DNA of 64,000 nt from Shewanella livingstonensis (GCF_003855395.1 NZ_CP034015.1:1126001-1190000); one strand, 5' to 3'; counted from the first letter of the stretch, positions 38,489-48,303 are shown. Notes: generated by a model from the sequence alone, not told the origin. Numbers and translations: made by a program.

Positions 38489-40441
38489 ATGAAGTTTCGA
38501 TTGTGGATTGTATTAGTGGTCATTTTATTTGTGGCTTTGACCGGCTGGTTGTATTTTAACCAACAGTTAGCCGATCCGATTGCATCGACGCCATCTCCGG
38601 CCAGTAAAACACTAGATAATCAAATTCAAACTCCTTCTGAGCCCGTCCAAGAAACCGATGCTACAGCTATTGCGGTTACCAATTTTGCCGTCTGTAAAAT
38701 ACTGCTGCAAAATAATGATAAACACAGTGGTAATTGGGCTCGTGATCATTACCTTAGCTGGGACAAATATCTCAATGATTACAGTTTAGATGACGTCACC
38801 ATGGTGATTGACAAACTATTAAATTCTAATTTTGCCGTGATGTTTAGGGTAGAGCAGTTACGAAAAGATTCTACGTTAGCTCAATTTAATCAAAAGGCTA
38901 CCAAGGATGTTAAACAAGAACTGATTAAACAAGGGCATGAACTAAGCGGTTTTTTTGCTGGAATCAAAATGTCAAAGAAAGTGCCGGCTCCCGAGTTTGA
39001 AAATCTATCGAGCTTATCAGCTACAGAGCAACAATCCGTTTTTATCACAACCCCACCCTCTATTGATGATGCTGCTGCGTTGATGCTCGATGAACACGTC
39101 TCGAACCAAACTATCATTTCGCTCCTTGCACATATCGATAATCTTAATGCTTCCGTCGGATTCGATAAACTCGATACGATTTCAGTACTCGATTATGCTA
39201 TCGATGCTTCGCGAGCTGAGGTTGTTAGTTATTTATTTAAACGAGGTGTAGAGCCTAGCAAAGATGCCTATATGGGCTCGTCAATGGAATGGGCTCTTAG
39301 CCGTTTAATGGTGGGCGATGCCAATAAGCCAGATGCGGCAGCTATAGTGCAGCAATTACAAGGCAAACAAGCCAATGCACGCTTTAATCAGCAAGACAGT
39401 AGTTTAGTCGAAGGTTTCTTTCCTAGACAATATTATCGGTTTGAGCCTGCTGAGATAGCATTAATACAGCAACAATATGGGCTCGATTTACTCCAAATTG
39501 GCGCACGTGATGAACTTAGCATAAGTAATGAGCATCCATTGTTACTTGAATTACTCGCGCAACAACAAGCCTATACAGAAAAAGCCTTGAAGGTGTCGGA
39601 TTTAGCAAAGGTACTGCCACAGTGCCGTAATACAATAGATAAGGTTAATGCAAAGTGGCAACCTAAAGATGCATATCTTCTTATTGGGCAGGCTGATAAA
39701 ACTTACACCGATAACCCTGATAAAACTATTGAGCAGCTTGCTAAGGTTGACCCTAGTCTAGTGGATTGTATGTTAAAACGGGTTGGTGATTATCAGCGTA
39801 GACAACAACTTATCTCCAATCTAGATCCTATATTTCGTTTATTGAGTGAAGGTAAAGTCATTGATTTTATCGACTCGATATTGGCTAAACCATTAAATGA
39901 CGCGAATAAAAATTGGGTTTTTAGTCAGGCACTAGAATTCGATAGCCATTTTTACGATGACTTATTTAACAGTGAGTTGTTTGTTGATCCAATACAATAT
40001 TTTGACTTTAATGACCGAATGTTTTCTGCTGACTTTCTAACAGGGTTAGAAGAGTCTAGTTATGATTTACACGGGCATGATTATAGAGGGAAAACCTTAC
40101 TTTTTTATGCAGTAGTTAAAGGTAATGTAGATATTATCAAGAGATTAGTTGATGATAAGTTTCCCTTTATCATTAATGATACAGACCCAAAGTTAAGTAA
40201 AGGGCTCGATCCCTTACATGTCGCATTAAGTATTGAACCTTGGCCATTTAAGCCAGAAGATGCCGTTGAAAAAGTGGATTTGTTAATGCGTTACCAACCT
40301 AAAATCGATGAGTTTCATTTACGTCGAATGGGTTTGATAAAGTTAAAATACCCCGATGTTTATCAACAAATTATCAGTGCCTATCCGCAGCTCAAGGTTG
40401 TTGATGACAACGCGTTACCTCTGAGTATATGTGGGATATAG
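38489..40441 (+). CDS. anchored protein with ankyrin-like repeats
   Basis: 650 residues. Residues 5-24 form a membrane anchor or uncleaved signal (LWIVLVVILFVALTGWLYF), followed by a Pro/Ser/Thr-rich linker and a long helical region. Two stretches look like ankyrin repeats: about 223-256 (TISVLDYAIDASRAEVVSYLFKRG) and about 533-580 (GKTLLFYAVVKGNVDIIKRLVD, then GLDPLHVALS). No enzyme motif. The AAAGGA before the ATG is good. Predicted periplasmic protein-protein interaction protein; monocistronic. Confidence 0.6.
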   Translation: MKFRLWIVLVVILFVALTGWLYFNQQLADPIASTPSPASKTLDNQIQTPSEPVQETDATAIAVTNFAVCKILLQNNDKHSGNWARDHYLSWDKYLNDYSLDDVTMVIDKLLNSNFAVMFRVEQLRKDSTLAQFNQKATKDVKQELIKQGHELSGFFAGIKMSKKVPAPEFENLSSLSATEQQSVFITTPPSIDDAAALMLDEHVSNQTIISLLAHIDNLNASVGFDKLDTISVLDYAIDASRAEVVSYLFKRGVEPSKDAYMGSSMEWALSRLMVGDANKPDAAAIVQQLQGKQANARFNQQDSSLVEGFFPRQYYRFEPAEIALIQQQYGLDLLQIGARDELSISNEHPLLLELLAQQQAYTEKALKVSDLAKVLPQCRNTIDKVNAKWQPKDAYLLIGQADKTYTDNPDKTIEQLAKVDPSLVDCMLKRVGDYQRRQQLISNLDPIFRLLSEGKVIDFIDSILAKPLNDANKNWVFSQALEFDSHFYDDLFNSELFVDPIQYFDFNDRMFSADFLTGLEESSYDLHGHDYRGKTLLFYAVVKGNVDIIKRLVDDKFPFIINDTDPKLSKGLDPLHVALSIEPWPFKPEDAVEKVDLLMRYQPKIDEFHLRRMGLIKLKYPDVYQQIISAYPQLKVVDDNALPLSICGI

Positions 40442-40516
40442 TTAATCAAAAGTTAATCAAGCATTAAACGAGATGAGAAGGAGAGCTAAGCTCCTCCTCT
40501 TACTCAGATTGTAACA

Positions 40517-41038
40517 CTACAGCGCTTTTATCATCGCGATTTCACAGGCATCGTGGCCGGTTTCGCCTAAATGCTGACAGTGACTAAAGCCCAGTTTTTC
40601 ATAGAGTGCTAGTGCTTCAACTAGCACTGCCGTGGTTTCTAAATACATTGATTGATAGCCTTGTTGCTTGGCGAACTCAATACACTGACGGGTTAATGGC
40701 TTCGCCATACCTTGACCACGTATGGCACGAGAGAAATACATTTTTTGTAATTCACATACGCCGTCATTTTTTGCTAATGGCGCAATTCCAGCGCCGCCAA
40801 CCACTTTGCCTTGATACTCAATCACCCAGTATTGTGAACCTTCAGCTTGGTATACTTCACTTAAACAGTCGAGGGTTTTATCGGCTACGCTAAAGCCTTT
40901 ATCTGGGGTTAACCCATATTCTGCAGACACTTCACGAATAACCGCTGCTAATGCGGCATCGTCATGTGCTTGTAATGTTCTAATCAAGGGTGCCTGCAAG
41001 TTGTCTTTGGTTGCATTTGCTTGCTGATTTTCAGTCAT
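40517..41038 (-). CDS. GNAT-family N-acetyltransferase
   Basis: 173 residues from the ATG at 41038, which overlaps the yjjX stop by 8 bp; the frame extends 5 codons further. The acetyl-CoA site is RGQGMAKPLTRQCIEFAKQQG, after the core strand GGAGIAPL, and ALYEKLGFSHC forms the last motif. Substrate unknown. The overlap suggests coupling to yjjX. Confidence 0.85.
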   Translation of the reverse strand: MTENQQANATKDNLQAPLIRTLQAHDDAALAAVIREVSAEYGLTPDKGFSVADKTLDCLSEVYQAEGSQYWVIEYQGKVVGGAGIAPLAKNDGVCELQKMYFSRAIRGQGMAKPLTRQCIEFAKQQGYQSMYLETTAVLVEALALYEKLGFSHCQHLGETGHDACEIAMIKAL

Positions 41039-41603
41039 TAAATAATTCCGCATTGATAAAAGGAGCCATTGCCAGCACTAATGCTTGGGTATAAATGCTT
41101 TCGCGGGTGGCTAAACCTCGAGTGAGCAAGCCAATCGCGCCACCTTTTTGTTTAATATTATGAGTGTTAAATACTCGGTCCATTACTTTGCCAAGTTCTT
41201 CACCTGCTTGTAAAGCGTTAAAAATTGACTGTGGCAACGGCAAGTTAGCGCTACGACCAACAGATAATGTGTCGTTATGGATAATGGCCATGTATGCAAA
41301 GGTGGCTGGGCTGTGATCAAACTGATCGACTCCGCCTTCCATTGCCACATAAAAGTCAGCATGTTGATCGACTACTTTTGCATTAGCTTGGCAAAATTGA
41401 GCTCGGTTGATGGCACCCAATTTAGTTTCTGCTTCGGTCATGGGTTGGTCTGCCACCAGTGATGGCGCATGCATGCCAGTACAATCAATATGAACATCAG
41501 GGAAATATTGTCCAATAGCCTGTTTTGCAGCATTGATTTTAACTGGGTTGGTTGAACCAACAATGATAGTTAACGTTTGTGGTATCGCAGTAAAAGTCGG
41601 CAT
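41031..41603 (-). CDS. yjjX: inosine/xanthosine triphosphatase YjjX
   Basis: 190 residues. House-cleaning NTPase that removes deaminated purine nucleotides. TIIVGSTNPVKINAAKQA at the N-terminus, VAMEGGVD in the middle and GGAIGLLTRGLATRESIYTQAL near the end match the YjjX/NTPase-1 family. Upstream gene of a two-gene unit with the GNAT. Confidence 0.92.
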   Translation of the reverse strand: MPTFTAIPQTLTIIVGSTNPVKINAAKQAIGQYFPDVHIDCTGMHAPSLVADQPMTEAETKLGAINRAQFCQANAKVVDQHADFYVAMEGGVDQFDHSPATFAYMAIIHNDTLSVGRSANLPLPQSIFNALQAGEELGKVMDRVFNTHNIKQKGGAIGLLTRGLATRESIYTQALVLAMAPFINAELFND

Positions 41604-41881
41604 AGGGTTATGTTCTTATTTGTTTGAGTTAACCATGATGATCACAGTGGTGAAGTTAACCACATTGTATGGGATTTTAACCATTTTGGGTTTGATGACG
41701 AAGTTACTTTTATTACTGTTAATTGTAACTTGTTGTAAATATTGCTTTTGTTTAGTTGGTATGAAACCTGCTAAATGACTGTTAATTGCCGCTAACGCGC
41801 ACTAACCACTGTTTACTCATATTAAGAGCATTTGTTTGGCGGCCTAACCTTATTGTTATCCTCATAAAAGGAATTAATCTT

Positions 41882-42685
41882 ATGTCTATTCGTATCGCAA
41901 CCATTAGTGTCACGGTCGGGCTTATTCTAGGTGCCACCCTATTTGGTGCTTCGCAAAGCGAAGCCGAATCTGTCTTTACGTCATCATCAGAGCAAAACAA
42001 TACAAATCTTAACTTAGTAAAACAGCAATTAAATCTTGATGCTGGATCATTAACTGAGTTAGTCGCCAATACTGGCGCCGGCAAGTTAACAATTGTCGGG
42101 GTTGAAGGCTTAAAAGAAGTTAGCGTACATGCCGATATTTACACCCAATCATTGGATCAAGATGACATCGAAATTAAGCTCAGCTTGACCCGAAAAGGTG
42201 ATAAGGGCTATTTATTATCAGAAATACACAGTGATCACTATTTCGGTGAATCACCTTATATTGATTTATTGGTAGAAGTACCAGCGGCGCTCGCATTGAA
42301 TATTAAAGACGGTTCAGGGCCCATCCAAATAGATGATGTTAGTGCGGATATTGAGTTGATCGATGGCTCTGGCAGTATTGTGATGAACCACATTGGCAAA
42401 TTGGTATTAGTTGATGGCTCAGGCTCTATTAATATTAGCGAGGCTAAAGGTGCGATTGAGTTGCAAGATGGTTCGGGCTCCATTCGCATTAACCATGTTA
42501 TTGGTGATGTCACTATTGATGATGGTTCGGGTTCAATCAAGGTTAATCAAGTCTCCGGAGTGGTTAAGATAAACGATGGTTCCGGTGGCATTGATGTGGC
42601 TAACACCAAAGGTTTGACCATTGTTAATTCTGGGTCTGGTAGTGTCGATTATCAAAATATCGATGGCCCACTAACCCTAGACTGA
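41882..42685 (+). CDS. exported DGSG-repeat (DUF4097-like) beta-solenoid protein
   Basis: 267 residues. A signal peptide covers about 1-28 (VTVGLILGATLFGASQSEAE). After an N-terminal beta-rich part, DGSG-type turns recur at residues 143, 161, 178, 196, 214, 232 and (NSGSG) 249, a period of 17-18 residues with alternating hydrophobics (e.g. IELIDGSGSIVMNHIGK). This predicts a right-handed parallel beta-solenoid of about seven coils, as in DUF4097/putative adhesin-type domains. AAAGGA 10 nt before the ATG supports the start; an upstream in-frame ATG at 41786 lies before the signal peptide. Periplasmic or surface location inferred. Confidence 0.7.
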   Translation: MSIRIATISVTVGLILGATLFGASQSEAESVFTSSSEQNNTNLNLVKQQLNLDAGSLTELVANTGAGKLTIVGVEGLKEVSVHADIYTQSLDQDDIEIKLSLTRKGDKGYLLSEIHSDHYFGESPYIDLLVEVPAALALNIKDGSGPIQIDDVSADIELIDGSGSIVMNHIGKLVLVDGSGSINISEAKGAIELQDGSGSIRINHVIGDVTIDDGSGSIKVNQVSGVVKINDGSGGIDVANTKGLTIVNSGSGSVDYQNIDGPLTLD

Positions 42686-42860
42686 TGCTCAGCCACATTA
42701 AGTTCAGGTAAATCAAACTTAAGCTTATTTGGTCAAGATGTTCAAGTTAACTGCAACTGCGGCACGCAACATGCTTTTTTGTTTCAAAGCCAAGTTTAAT
42801 CATGGCATTATGCAGGCACGTTATTAGTGAAGTTAGCATTGTTGAAGTAAGAGTTACATT

Positions 42861-43649
42861 ATGGCAAAGAAGTTTTATGTAGTATGGGCTGGCCGCGAAA
42901 CAGGCATTTTTACCAGCTGGGATGTGACTAAGCGTGCAGTTGATAAATATCCACAAGCCAAATATAAATCCTTTGCCACACAAGCAGAAGCTAAAGCGGC
43001 GTTTGCTCAATCGCCGGCAAGCAGTATTGGTAAAAGTGCACTACCTAAAGCGGCGGGTCGCTCATCGACAAAGGCTGTTGGGGCGGGAACATCAACCAAA
43101 ACCCTTAGCGCTAATCAAGCGGTATTAAGCCAATTTGATGTGGTTATATACGCCGATGGGGGCTGTGAGCCTAACCCTGGTAAAGCGGGTTCAGGTATAG
43201 CGATATACCGCAAAGGTGAACTAACCGAACTGTGGTTTGGTTTATTTAATCCTAATGGCACCAATAATACCGCCGAACTCAATGCACTATACCAAGCATT
43301 AATTGTCGCTAAACAGGTGATCGCAGCGGGCGAAACCGTGCAAATTATGAGTGACTCACAGTATTCTATAAAATGTGTTTGTGAATGGGCATATGGTTGG
43401 AAAGCTAAAAACTGGACTCGCAAAACCGGTGAAATTGCCAATCTTGATATCATTAAACAGGCTCATGAATTATATGATGCAATGAAAACTGATTTGGTAC
43501 TACAACATGTTGCTGCTCATATTGGTATTGAAGGTAATGAATTAGCAGACAGAATGTCGATTCATGCGATAGAACAACAGCATAAAGGTTTTAGTCAATT
43601 TACTGGGCCAATCGATATTAATAAAATTCTTGCGTTGCGCACTGGCTAG
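42861..43649 (+). CDS. rnhA: ribonuclease HI with N-terminal hybrid-binding domain
   Basis: 262 residues. Residues 3-47 form a caulimovirus-viroplasmin/RNase H hybrid-binding domain (KFYVVWAGRETGIFTSWDVTKRAV, YPQAKYKSF), then an Ala/Ser/Lys-rich linker to about 90, then an RNase H fold with all four acidic residues: D99 (IYADGG), E139 (NTAELNAL), D165 (SDSQYS) and D230 (NELADRM). It should cleave RNA in RNA-DNA hybrids. Architecture is as in eukaryotic RNase H1 and some bacteria; a second, single-domain RNase HI may exist elsewhere in the genome. A strong terminator follows. Confidence 0.9.
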   Translation: MAKKFYVVWAGRETGIFTSWDVTKRAVDKYPQAKYKSFATQAEAKAAFAQSPASSIGKSALPKAAGRSSTKAVGAGTSTKTLSANQAVLSQFDVVIYADGGCEPNPGKAGSGIAIYRKGELTELWFGLFNPNGTNNTAELNALYQALIVAKQVIAAGETVQIMSDSQYSIKCVCEWAYGWKAKNWTRKTGEIANLDIIKQAHELYDAMKTDLVLQHVAAHIGIEGNELADRMSIHAIEQQHKGFSQFTGPIDINKILALRTG

Positions 43650-43696
43650 TTATTGGCCAAATTCTCCCTGAACGCGTTAGATTCCCTGGTCAATAA

Positions 43697-43732
43697 ACAC
43701 AAAAAAGCCGGATTTTTCCGGCTTTTTTGTGT
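43697..43732. terminator. bidirectional intrinsic terminator
   Basis: 16-bp perfect arms (ACACAAAAAAGCCGGA and its complement) around TTTT, between convergent rnhA and the GNAT at 43767. Confidence 0.9.
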
Positions 43733-43766
43733 TTAATTTACGACCACTTACGTCACTTACGATTAA

Positions 43767-44216
43767 TTACTGAGTATTTTCTTCGTACATTAAATAATGG
43801 CTTTGCTCCATCCCTAAAGATTCATAGGTTTTTTGAGCAACTTCATTGTCATGTTCAACATACAAACGAAAGCTTGCTGTACCGCCGTTTTCTGCCGCTA
43901 AGTCTTTTACTGCTTGATACAATTTGCCATAAATTCCCTGACGACGATTCTGTGGACGGATATACACACTCTGGATCCAATAATAATTACTTGCACGCCA
44001 GTCACTCCATTCGTATGTGACCATTAACGAACCGGTTATTTCACCGTCAACTTCAGCGACTAAATATACCCCACGTTCAGGATGAGTAAGCAGTCCTTCA
44101 ACACCGCGAGTCAATTGCTCAGTGTCTAATGAAAGGTTTTCGGTTTCCATTGCCATGGCTTGGTTAAACTGAACTAGGGCTTGTAGGTCGGCATGTTGAC
44201 CAATTCTTATTGTCAT
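43767..44216 (-). CDS. GNAT-family N-acetyltransferase
   Basis: 149 residues from ATG 44216 (MTIRIGQHADLQALVQFN); the longer frame to 44264 lacks family similarity at its start. WIQSVYIRPQNRRQGIYGKLYQAV is the acetyl-CoA-binding strand and loop (Q/RxxGxxG/A-like), and EKTYESLGMEQSHYLMYEE the C-terminal motif. Substrate unknown; convergent with rnhA. Confidence 0.85.
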   Translation of the reverse strand: MTIRIGQHADLQALVQFNQAMAMETENLSLDTEQLTRGVEGLLTHPERGVYLVAEVDGEITGSLMVTYEWSDWRASNYYWIQSVYIRPQNRRQGIYGKLYQAVKDLAAENGGTASFRLYVEHDNEVAQKTYESLGMEQSHYLMYEENTQ

Positions 44217-44746
44217 GGTTTTCTCGTTTTTATAGGATGATCTGCAGTTATCATAACGCGACACTCAATAAAAGTATTGGCTTGTTGCGTCAGAAAATGT
44301 GTACGAAATGAGTTAATGCTCCAATATTTATGGCTTTAAACGAGATGAAAGATCAAGTTCTATAACGGTCAAACTCATCAATGCAAAATCAACATTTTAA
44401 TGCCAAAAACAAACATATCAATATTGCTTAACCCGCTTGATAGGGTGATTACAACTCCACAATAAAACAGCTGAGTTATATTTGTTCAATATAAAAACTC
44501 TCAAATGTTGGTTTTTTCAGTATAAAAAAGGCGAAAAATAATCATATTGTCGATGTTGTTTGCCGTGTTTTTATACGGATTAACACTGCTAACACTTGGC
44601 GTTACGCCAGTCTGTGCGTGGATCAGGGCTTACTTATTTACGGTCCTCCACTAACGTATAATTGAAATTATTGTGACGATGCAGTAATGTGACGCCACGA
44701 CAATTTAGATCTATGTCACAAACTGCATAAATTGATGGAGATAATT

Positions 44747-45682
44747 ATGAAAGTTGCTGTATTGGGTGCCGCTGGTGGTATTGGCCAGGCTCTAGCTTTA
44801 CTGTTAAAAACTCAACTGCCTGCGGGCTCAAAGTTGTCTCTTTATGACATCGCTCCTGTTACTCCTGGTGTTGCGGTTGACTTAAGTCACATCCCAACAG
44901 ATGTAGAAGTAAAAGGTTTTGCTGGTCAAGATCCTACTGATGCATTAGTTGGCGCAGACGTAGTGTTAATGTCTGCTGGTGTTGCGCGTAAGCCTGGTAT
45001 GGATCGCTCAGATCTATTCAACATCAACGCTGGTATCGTGCGTAACCTAATGGAAAAAGTGGCTGTAACTTGCCCTAAAGCATTAGTGGGTATTATTACT
45101 AACCCAGTTAACACGACTGTAGCGATTGCTGCTGAAGTATTAAAAAATGCTGGTGTGTATGACAAAAACCGTTTATTCGGTATCACAACACTTGACGTTA
45201 TCCGTAGCGAAACCTTCATCGCTGAGCTTAAAGGCTTAAACGTTGCTGACGTTAAAGTTAACGTAATCGGCGGACACAGCGGTGTGACTATTCTTCCACT
45301 ACTTTCTCAAGTTGAAGGTGTTACTTTCACTGATGAAGAAGTAGCAGCAATGACAACTCGCATTCAAAACGCGGGTACTGAAGTTGTTGAAGCTAAAGCC
45401 GGTGGCGGTAGCGCAACATTATCAATGGGCCAAGCTGCATGTCGCTTTGGTTTATCATTGGTACGTGGTCTACAAGGCGAAGCTAACGTTGTTGAGTGTG
45501 CCTATGTTGACGGCGGCAGTGAGCACGCTACATTCTTCGCACAGCCAATCTTACTTGGCAAAAACGGCGTAGAAAAAGTATTACCTTATGGTGACATCAG
45601 TGCATTCGAAGCTAACGCTCGCGATGCAATGTTAGACACCCTTAAAGGTGACATCAAATTAGGCGTTGAATTTGTTAAGTAA
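44747..45682 (+). CDS. mdh: malate dehydrogenase
   Basis: 311 residues, standard for the proteobacterial NAD-dependent enzyme of the TCA cycle. [20 protein letters not shown] is the NAD-binding motif; [13 protein letters not shown] holds the active-site Arg and loop, and [13 protein letters not shown] the catalytic His. GGAGATAATT precedes ATG 44747; an in-frame start at 44732 would sit on that site. The 530-bp gap upstream (shared with the GNAT) holds no gene; only a weak CRP-like half-site (44705-44720) was seen. Confidence 0.97.
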   Translation: MKVAVLGAAGGIGQALALLLKTQLPAGSKLSLYDIAPVTPGVAVDLSHIPTDVEVKGFAGQDPTDALVGADVVLMSAGVARKPGMDRSDLFNINAGIVRNLMEKVAVTCPKALVGIITNPVNTTVAIAAEVLKNAGVYDKNRLFGITTLDVIRSETFIAELKGLNVADVKVNVIGGHSGVTILPLLSQVEGVTFTDEEVAAMTTRIQNAGTEVVEAKAGGGSATLSMGQAACRFGLSLVRGLQGEANVVECAYVDGGSEHATFFAQPILLGKNGVEKVLPYGDISAFEANARDAMLDTLKGDIKLGVEFVK

Positions 45683-45700
45683 TTAATAAATCGATGCACT

Positions 45701-45733
45701 AAAAAACGCGAAGCCAAGGCTTCGCGTTTTTTT
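45701..45733. terminator. intrinsic terminator of mdh
   Basis: AAACGCGAAGCC and GGCTTCGCGTTT arms around AA, with A6 and T7 flanks; also usable by the convergent SDR gene. Confidence 0.9.
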
Positions 45734-45752
45734 GCTTAAAATAGGTTCTTTT

Positions 45753-46646
45753 TTACCAACTTATTTCTTTGCCTTGCCAATCTAAATAACTTGCTTCGCC
45801 ATCTGGCTCACTATTTTCCATGATGTTATACAGCTGGCTGGCGACAAATTCTGGGGTAAAAAGCTTGCCTGCAGGCACATTAGCCTGAAAGGGTTTTGAT
45901 AATGGCGTGTCAGTAGTACCGGGATGAAACGCAATGAGTTTCACGCGTTTAAGGCGTCTTGCATATTCCACAGCTGTGGTTTTAATGAGCATGTTTAATG
46001 CCGCTTTTGAGGCGCGATAGCCATACCAACCGCCGAGGCGATTATCTGAAATACTGCCTACTCGAGCACTCAATATACTGATGACACATTTTTGTTCGCC
46101 GCTTACTTTATGACGCGGTTGCGACAATAATGGTGTTAGCGCGCTGAGCCATAACATAGGCACAATACTGTTAGCATAAAACAACTGCTCTAACGAGTGT
46201 GCATCAATATCTTCAATGCGTTTTTCTGGCATTAAGCTAGGTTGCTGAGTATGAGTATGAGTATGAGGCTGAATCTGAGTCTTTGGGTTAATTTGCGCCT
46301 CAGCTGTTTGCGAATGCAAAATACCATTGCACATAATGATACGGCTGACTTTGCCAGCTACCTCGCTGATATGACTAATACATTCGATAATCGATGTTTG
46401 CTGGTAATCACAATAAAAATGCTGGTGGACTATGTTGTTGGTTAAATGGGCTAATGTCAGCTGGGGTTGCCTGCTAACAGTAATAATATTTAGGGGTAAA
46501 TCACCTGCTTGAACGGCCGAGTTATGAGCACTGTTATTATCAACCGTGCTGTGATGAATCGCAATGGCATGCTCGATAAACGCTTGGGCAATTAGCGATG
46601 ATGCGCCGATAACAATAATGGTCTCTGCTGAGGTTGGTTCATTCAT
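45753..46646 (-). CDS. SDR-family oxidoreductase with a repeat-encoded insertion
   Basis: 297 residues. Short-chain dehydrogenase: IIVIGASSLIAQAFIEHA is a slightly altered cofactor motif, IIMCNGILH replaces the usual NNAG strand, and SILSARVGSI...YGYRASKAALNML gives Ser, Tyr and Lys of the active site, with HPGTTDTPLS after it. This resembles the CsgA/C-factor-like SDRs. Residues about 121-140 contain an insertion (QIQPHTHTHTQQ) encoded by a hexamer repeat at 46246-46281. It starts 13 bp after the DCC-family gene, forming a two-gene operon. Confidence 0.85.
   Translation of the reverse strand: MNEPTSAETIIVIGASSLIAQAFIEHAIAIHHSTVDNNSAHNSAVQAGDLPLNIITVSRQPQLTLAHLTNNIVHQHFYCDYQQTSIIECISHISEVAGKVSRIIMCNGILHSQTAEAQINPKTQIQPHTHTHTQQPSLMPEKRIEDIDAHSLEQLFYANSIVPMLWLSALTPLLSQPRHKVSGEQKCVISILSARVGSISDNRLGGWYGYRASKAALNMLIKTTAVEYARRLKRVKLIAFHPGTTDTPLSKPFQANVPAGKLFTPEFVASQLYNIMENSEPDGEASYLDWQGKEISW
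46246..46281. repeat. six hexamer units inside the SDR gene
   Basis: TGAGTA three times, then TGAGGC, TGAATC and TGAGTC, contiguous. The unit length is a multiple of three, so copy-number change would keep the frame. Confidence 0.85.
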
Positions 46647-46658
46647 GCTATTTAGCCC

Positions 46659-47051
46659 TTATTTAACCTTACAATTGCCATTATCACAGCGCTTTTGGCC
46701 GGTGAGTAAATAAGATATCCGATAACGATTTCGGGCAAAGGCTAAATAAGCCATGTCAGCAACCGGTTTTATTAGCGGTAAGCGCAGCAGCTTTATCCAG
46801 CCATGCTTACCGGTTAAGCCCCAGGCTTTAGCAGTAACATCTAAACCATAAAGCCAACTGCCATCGGCTTGTAATCCATGTAATACCGTATTGGCATACA
46901 CTACATCTAAATCAGGGAAGCGAAGGTTGATATCATCAGCATTAATGTCTTCAAGGTTAATCCGGCCTAAACTATCGTAACGCTTTAGTTGCTTCATTTC
47001 ATTGAGGCACAGCGGGCAAGTGCCATCGTAAAAAACAGTCAGTTCCATCAT
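46659..47051 (-). CDS. DCC-family thiol-disulfide oxidoreductase-like protein (DUF393)
   Basis: 130 residues. The N-terminus TVFYDGTCPLCLNEM has the DGxCxxC signature of the DCC family, a thioredoxin-like fold proposed to do thiol redox chemistry. The C-terminal NRYRISYLLTGQKRCDNGNCKVK has two more Cys (C-x4-C) that may bind metal or a disulfide. Start at 47051 is chosen because GGGG stands before the paired ATG codons; 47060 is possible. First gene of the operon with the SDR. Confidence 0.8.
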   Translation of the reverse strand: MMELTVFYDGTCPLCLNEMKQLKRYDSLGRINLEDINADDINLRFPDLDVVYANTVLHGLQADGSWLYGLDVTAKAWGLTGKHGWIKLLRLPLIKPVADMAYLAFARNRYRISYLLTGQKRCDNGNCKVK

Positions 47052-47226
47052 TAACCCCATTTAGCTAACATGTATATTGAGTATTGTACGCACCATAGGC
47101 CAAGCTAGTTTACCTTTATTATCTCATGTGAGTTCAACAGATAGATCGACCGATCAAAACGAATATTTATGATCTTTTTATTTCAGCATAGCGTATATAT
47201 TCAAAACAATTCACTAGGGCTAAATA

Positions 47227-47589
47227 ATGCCACTAAGCCAAGCCATTATTAAGGTCACCAATTTACGTTTACGCACTTTTATTGGGTTTAACCAAGACGA
47301 GCGCGAAAAACAGCAAGATGTGGTGATCAACATTGAGATCCATTATCCAGCCGATCGATCGTTTCAAACCGACGATGTCGCCGATGCGCTAAACTACAAG
47401 ATAATCACTAAGAAAGTGATTCAGCATGTAGAAGAAGGGCGCTTTTTATTACTGGAAAAACTGGTGGCTGACGTGTTAGAAATTTGCCGTGAACATCCAA
47501 CAGTTACTTTAGCTAGGGTCACCATTGATAAGCCTCATGCATTACGATTCGCTGATTCAGTATCGCTATCTTTAGAGTATCAAGCCTAA
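47227..47589 (+). CDS. folX: FolX, dihydroneopterin triphosphate 2'-epimerase
   Basis: 120 residues. Converts dihydroneopterin triphosphate to dihydromonapterin triphosphate. Related to Fol[54 protein letters not shown] and [14 protein letters not shown] fit FolX better than FolB. folE follows 21 bp later. Confidence 0.88.
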   Translation: MPLSQAIIKVTNLRLRTFIGFNQDEREKQQDVVINIEIHYPADRSFQTDDVADALNYKIITKKVIQHVEEGRFLLLEKLVADVLEICREHPTVTLARVTIDKPHALRFADSVSLSLEYQA

Positions 47590-47610
47590 CCATTATTTAA
47601 GGATGTTATT

Positions 47611-48279
47611 ATGACCACCATTAATGACATAACTCGCGCCGAGTTGTCTGCAGAAGCATTAAAAGTACAACAAGCGTTAGTTGCTCATGGACTTGAAACA
47701 CCGCTAATACCAAATGACATGACCAGTGAGCAAAAGTATCAGCGTATTAAAGGTTTAATGACCGAGGTTGTGTCTACCTTAGGCTTAGATCTGACTGACG
47801 ACAGCTTAGCTGAAACGCCGCATCGCATAGCAAAAATGTATGTTAATGAGATTTTCTCTGGTCTCGATTATGCTAACTTTCCTAAAATCACCCAAATTAA
47901 CAATAAAATGGGTGTTGAAGAAATGATTAAAATTAGCGACATCAGCGTGGTCAGTACCTGCGAGCATCACTTTATTACCATTGATGGACTCGCCAAAGTC
48001 GCCTACATACCCAAAGACAATATTATTGGTCTATCGAAAATTAACCGTATCGTGCGTTTTTTTGCTCAACGCCCGCAAGTGCAAGAGCGTTTAACTCAGC
48101 AAATTTTAGTGGCACTGCAAACCTTGCTTGTCACCGATGACGTTGCGGTTAGCATTAATGCCACTCATTATTGCGTAAAATCACGCGGCATTATGGATAC
48201 CTCATCAAGCACCCAAACGACAGCGCTTGGTGGCTGCTTTAAGGCAAATCCAGCCACAAGAGCTGAGTTTTTAGCATAG
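47611..48279 (+). CDS. folE: FolE, GTP cyclohydrolase I
   Basis: 222 residues, as in E. coli FolE. Makes dihydroneopterin triphosphate from GTP. Zinc ligands appear in [14 protein letters not shown] (Cys, His) and [11 protein letters not shown] (Cys). AAGGATGTT precedes the ATG. With folX upstream and folM downstream it forms a tetrahydromonapterin set. Confidence 0.96.
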   Translation: MTTINDITRAELSAEALKVQQALVAHGLETPLIPNDMTSEQKYQRIKGLMTEVVSTLGLDLTDDSLAETPHRIAKMYVNEIFSGLDYANFPKITQINNKMGVEEMIKISDISVVSTCEHHFITIDGLAKVAYIPKDNIIGLSKINRIVRFFAQRPQVQERLTQQILVALQTLLVTDDVAVSINATHYCVKSRGIMDTSSSTQTTALGGCFKANPATRAEFLA

Positions 48280-48303
48280 ATAAATCCATTTACTGCCATT
48301 ATT

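Noticed and set aside
41533-41778. Hydrophobic open frame between yjjX and the DGSG-repeat gene
   Set aside because: Starts inside yjjX on the opposite strand and has no ribosome site; the hydrophobicity reflects T-rich DNA.
44705-44720. CRP-like site before mdh
   Set aside because: Only the right half (TCACA) is good; the left half matches 3 of 5 and it lies too close to the start codon.
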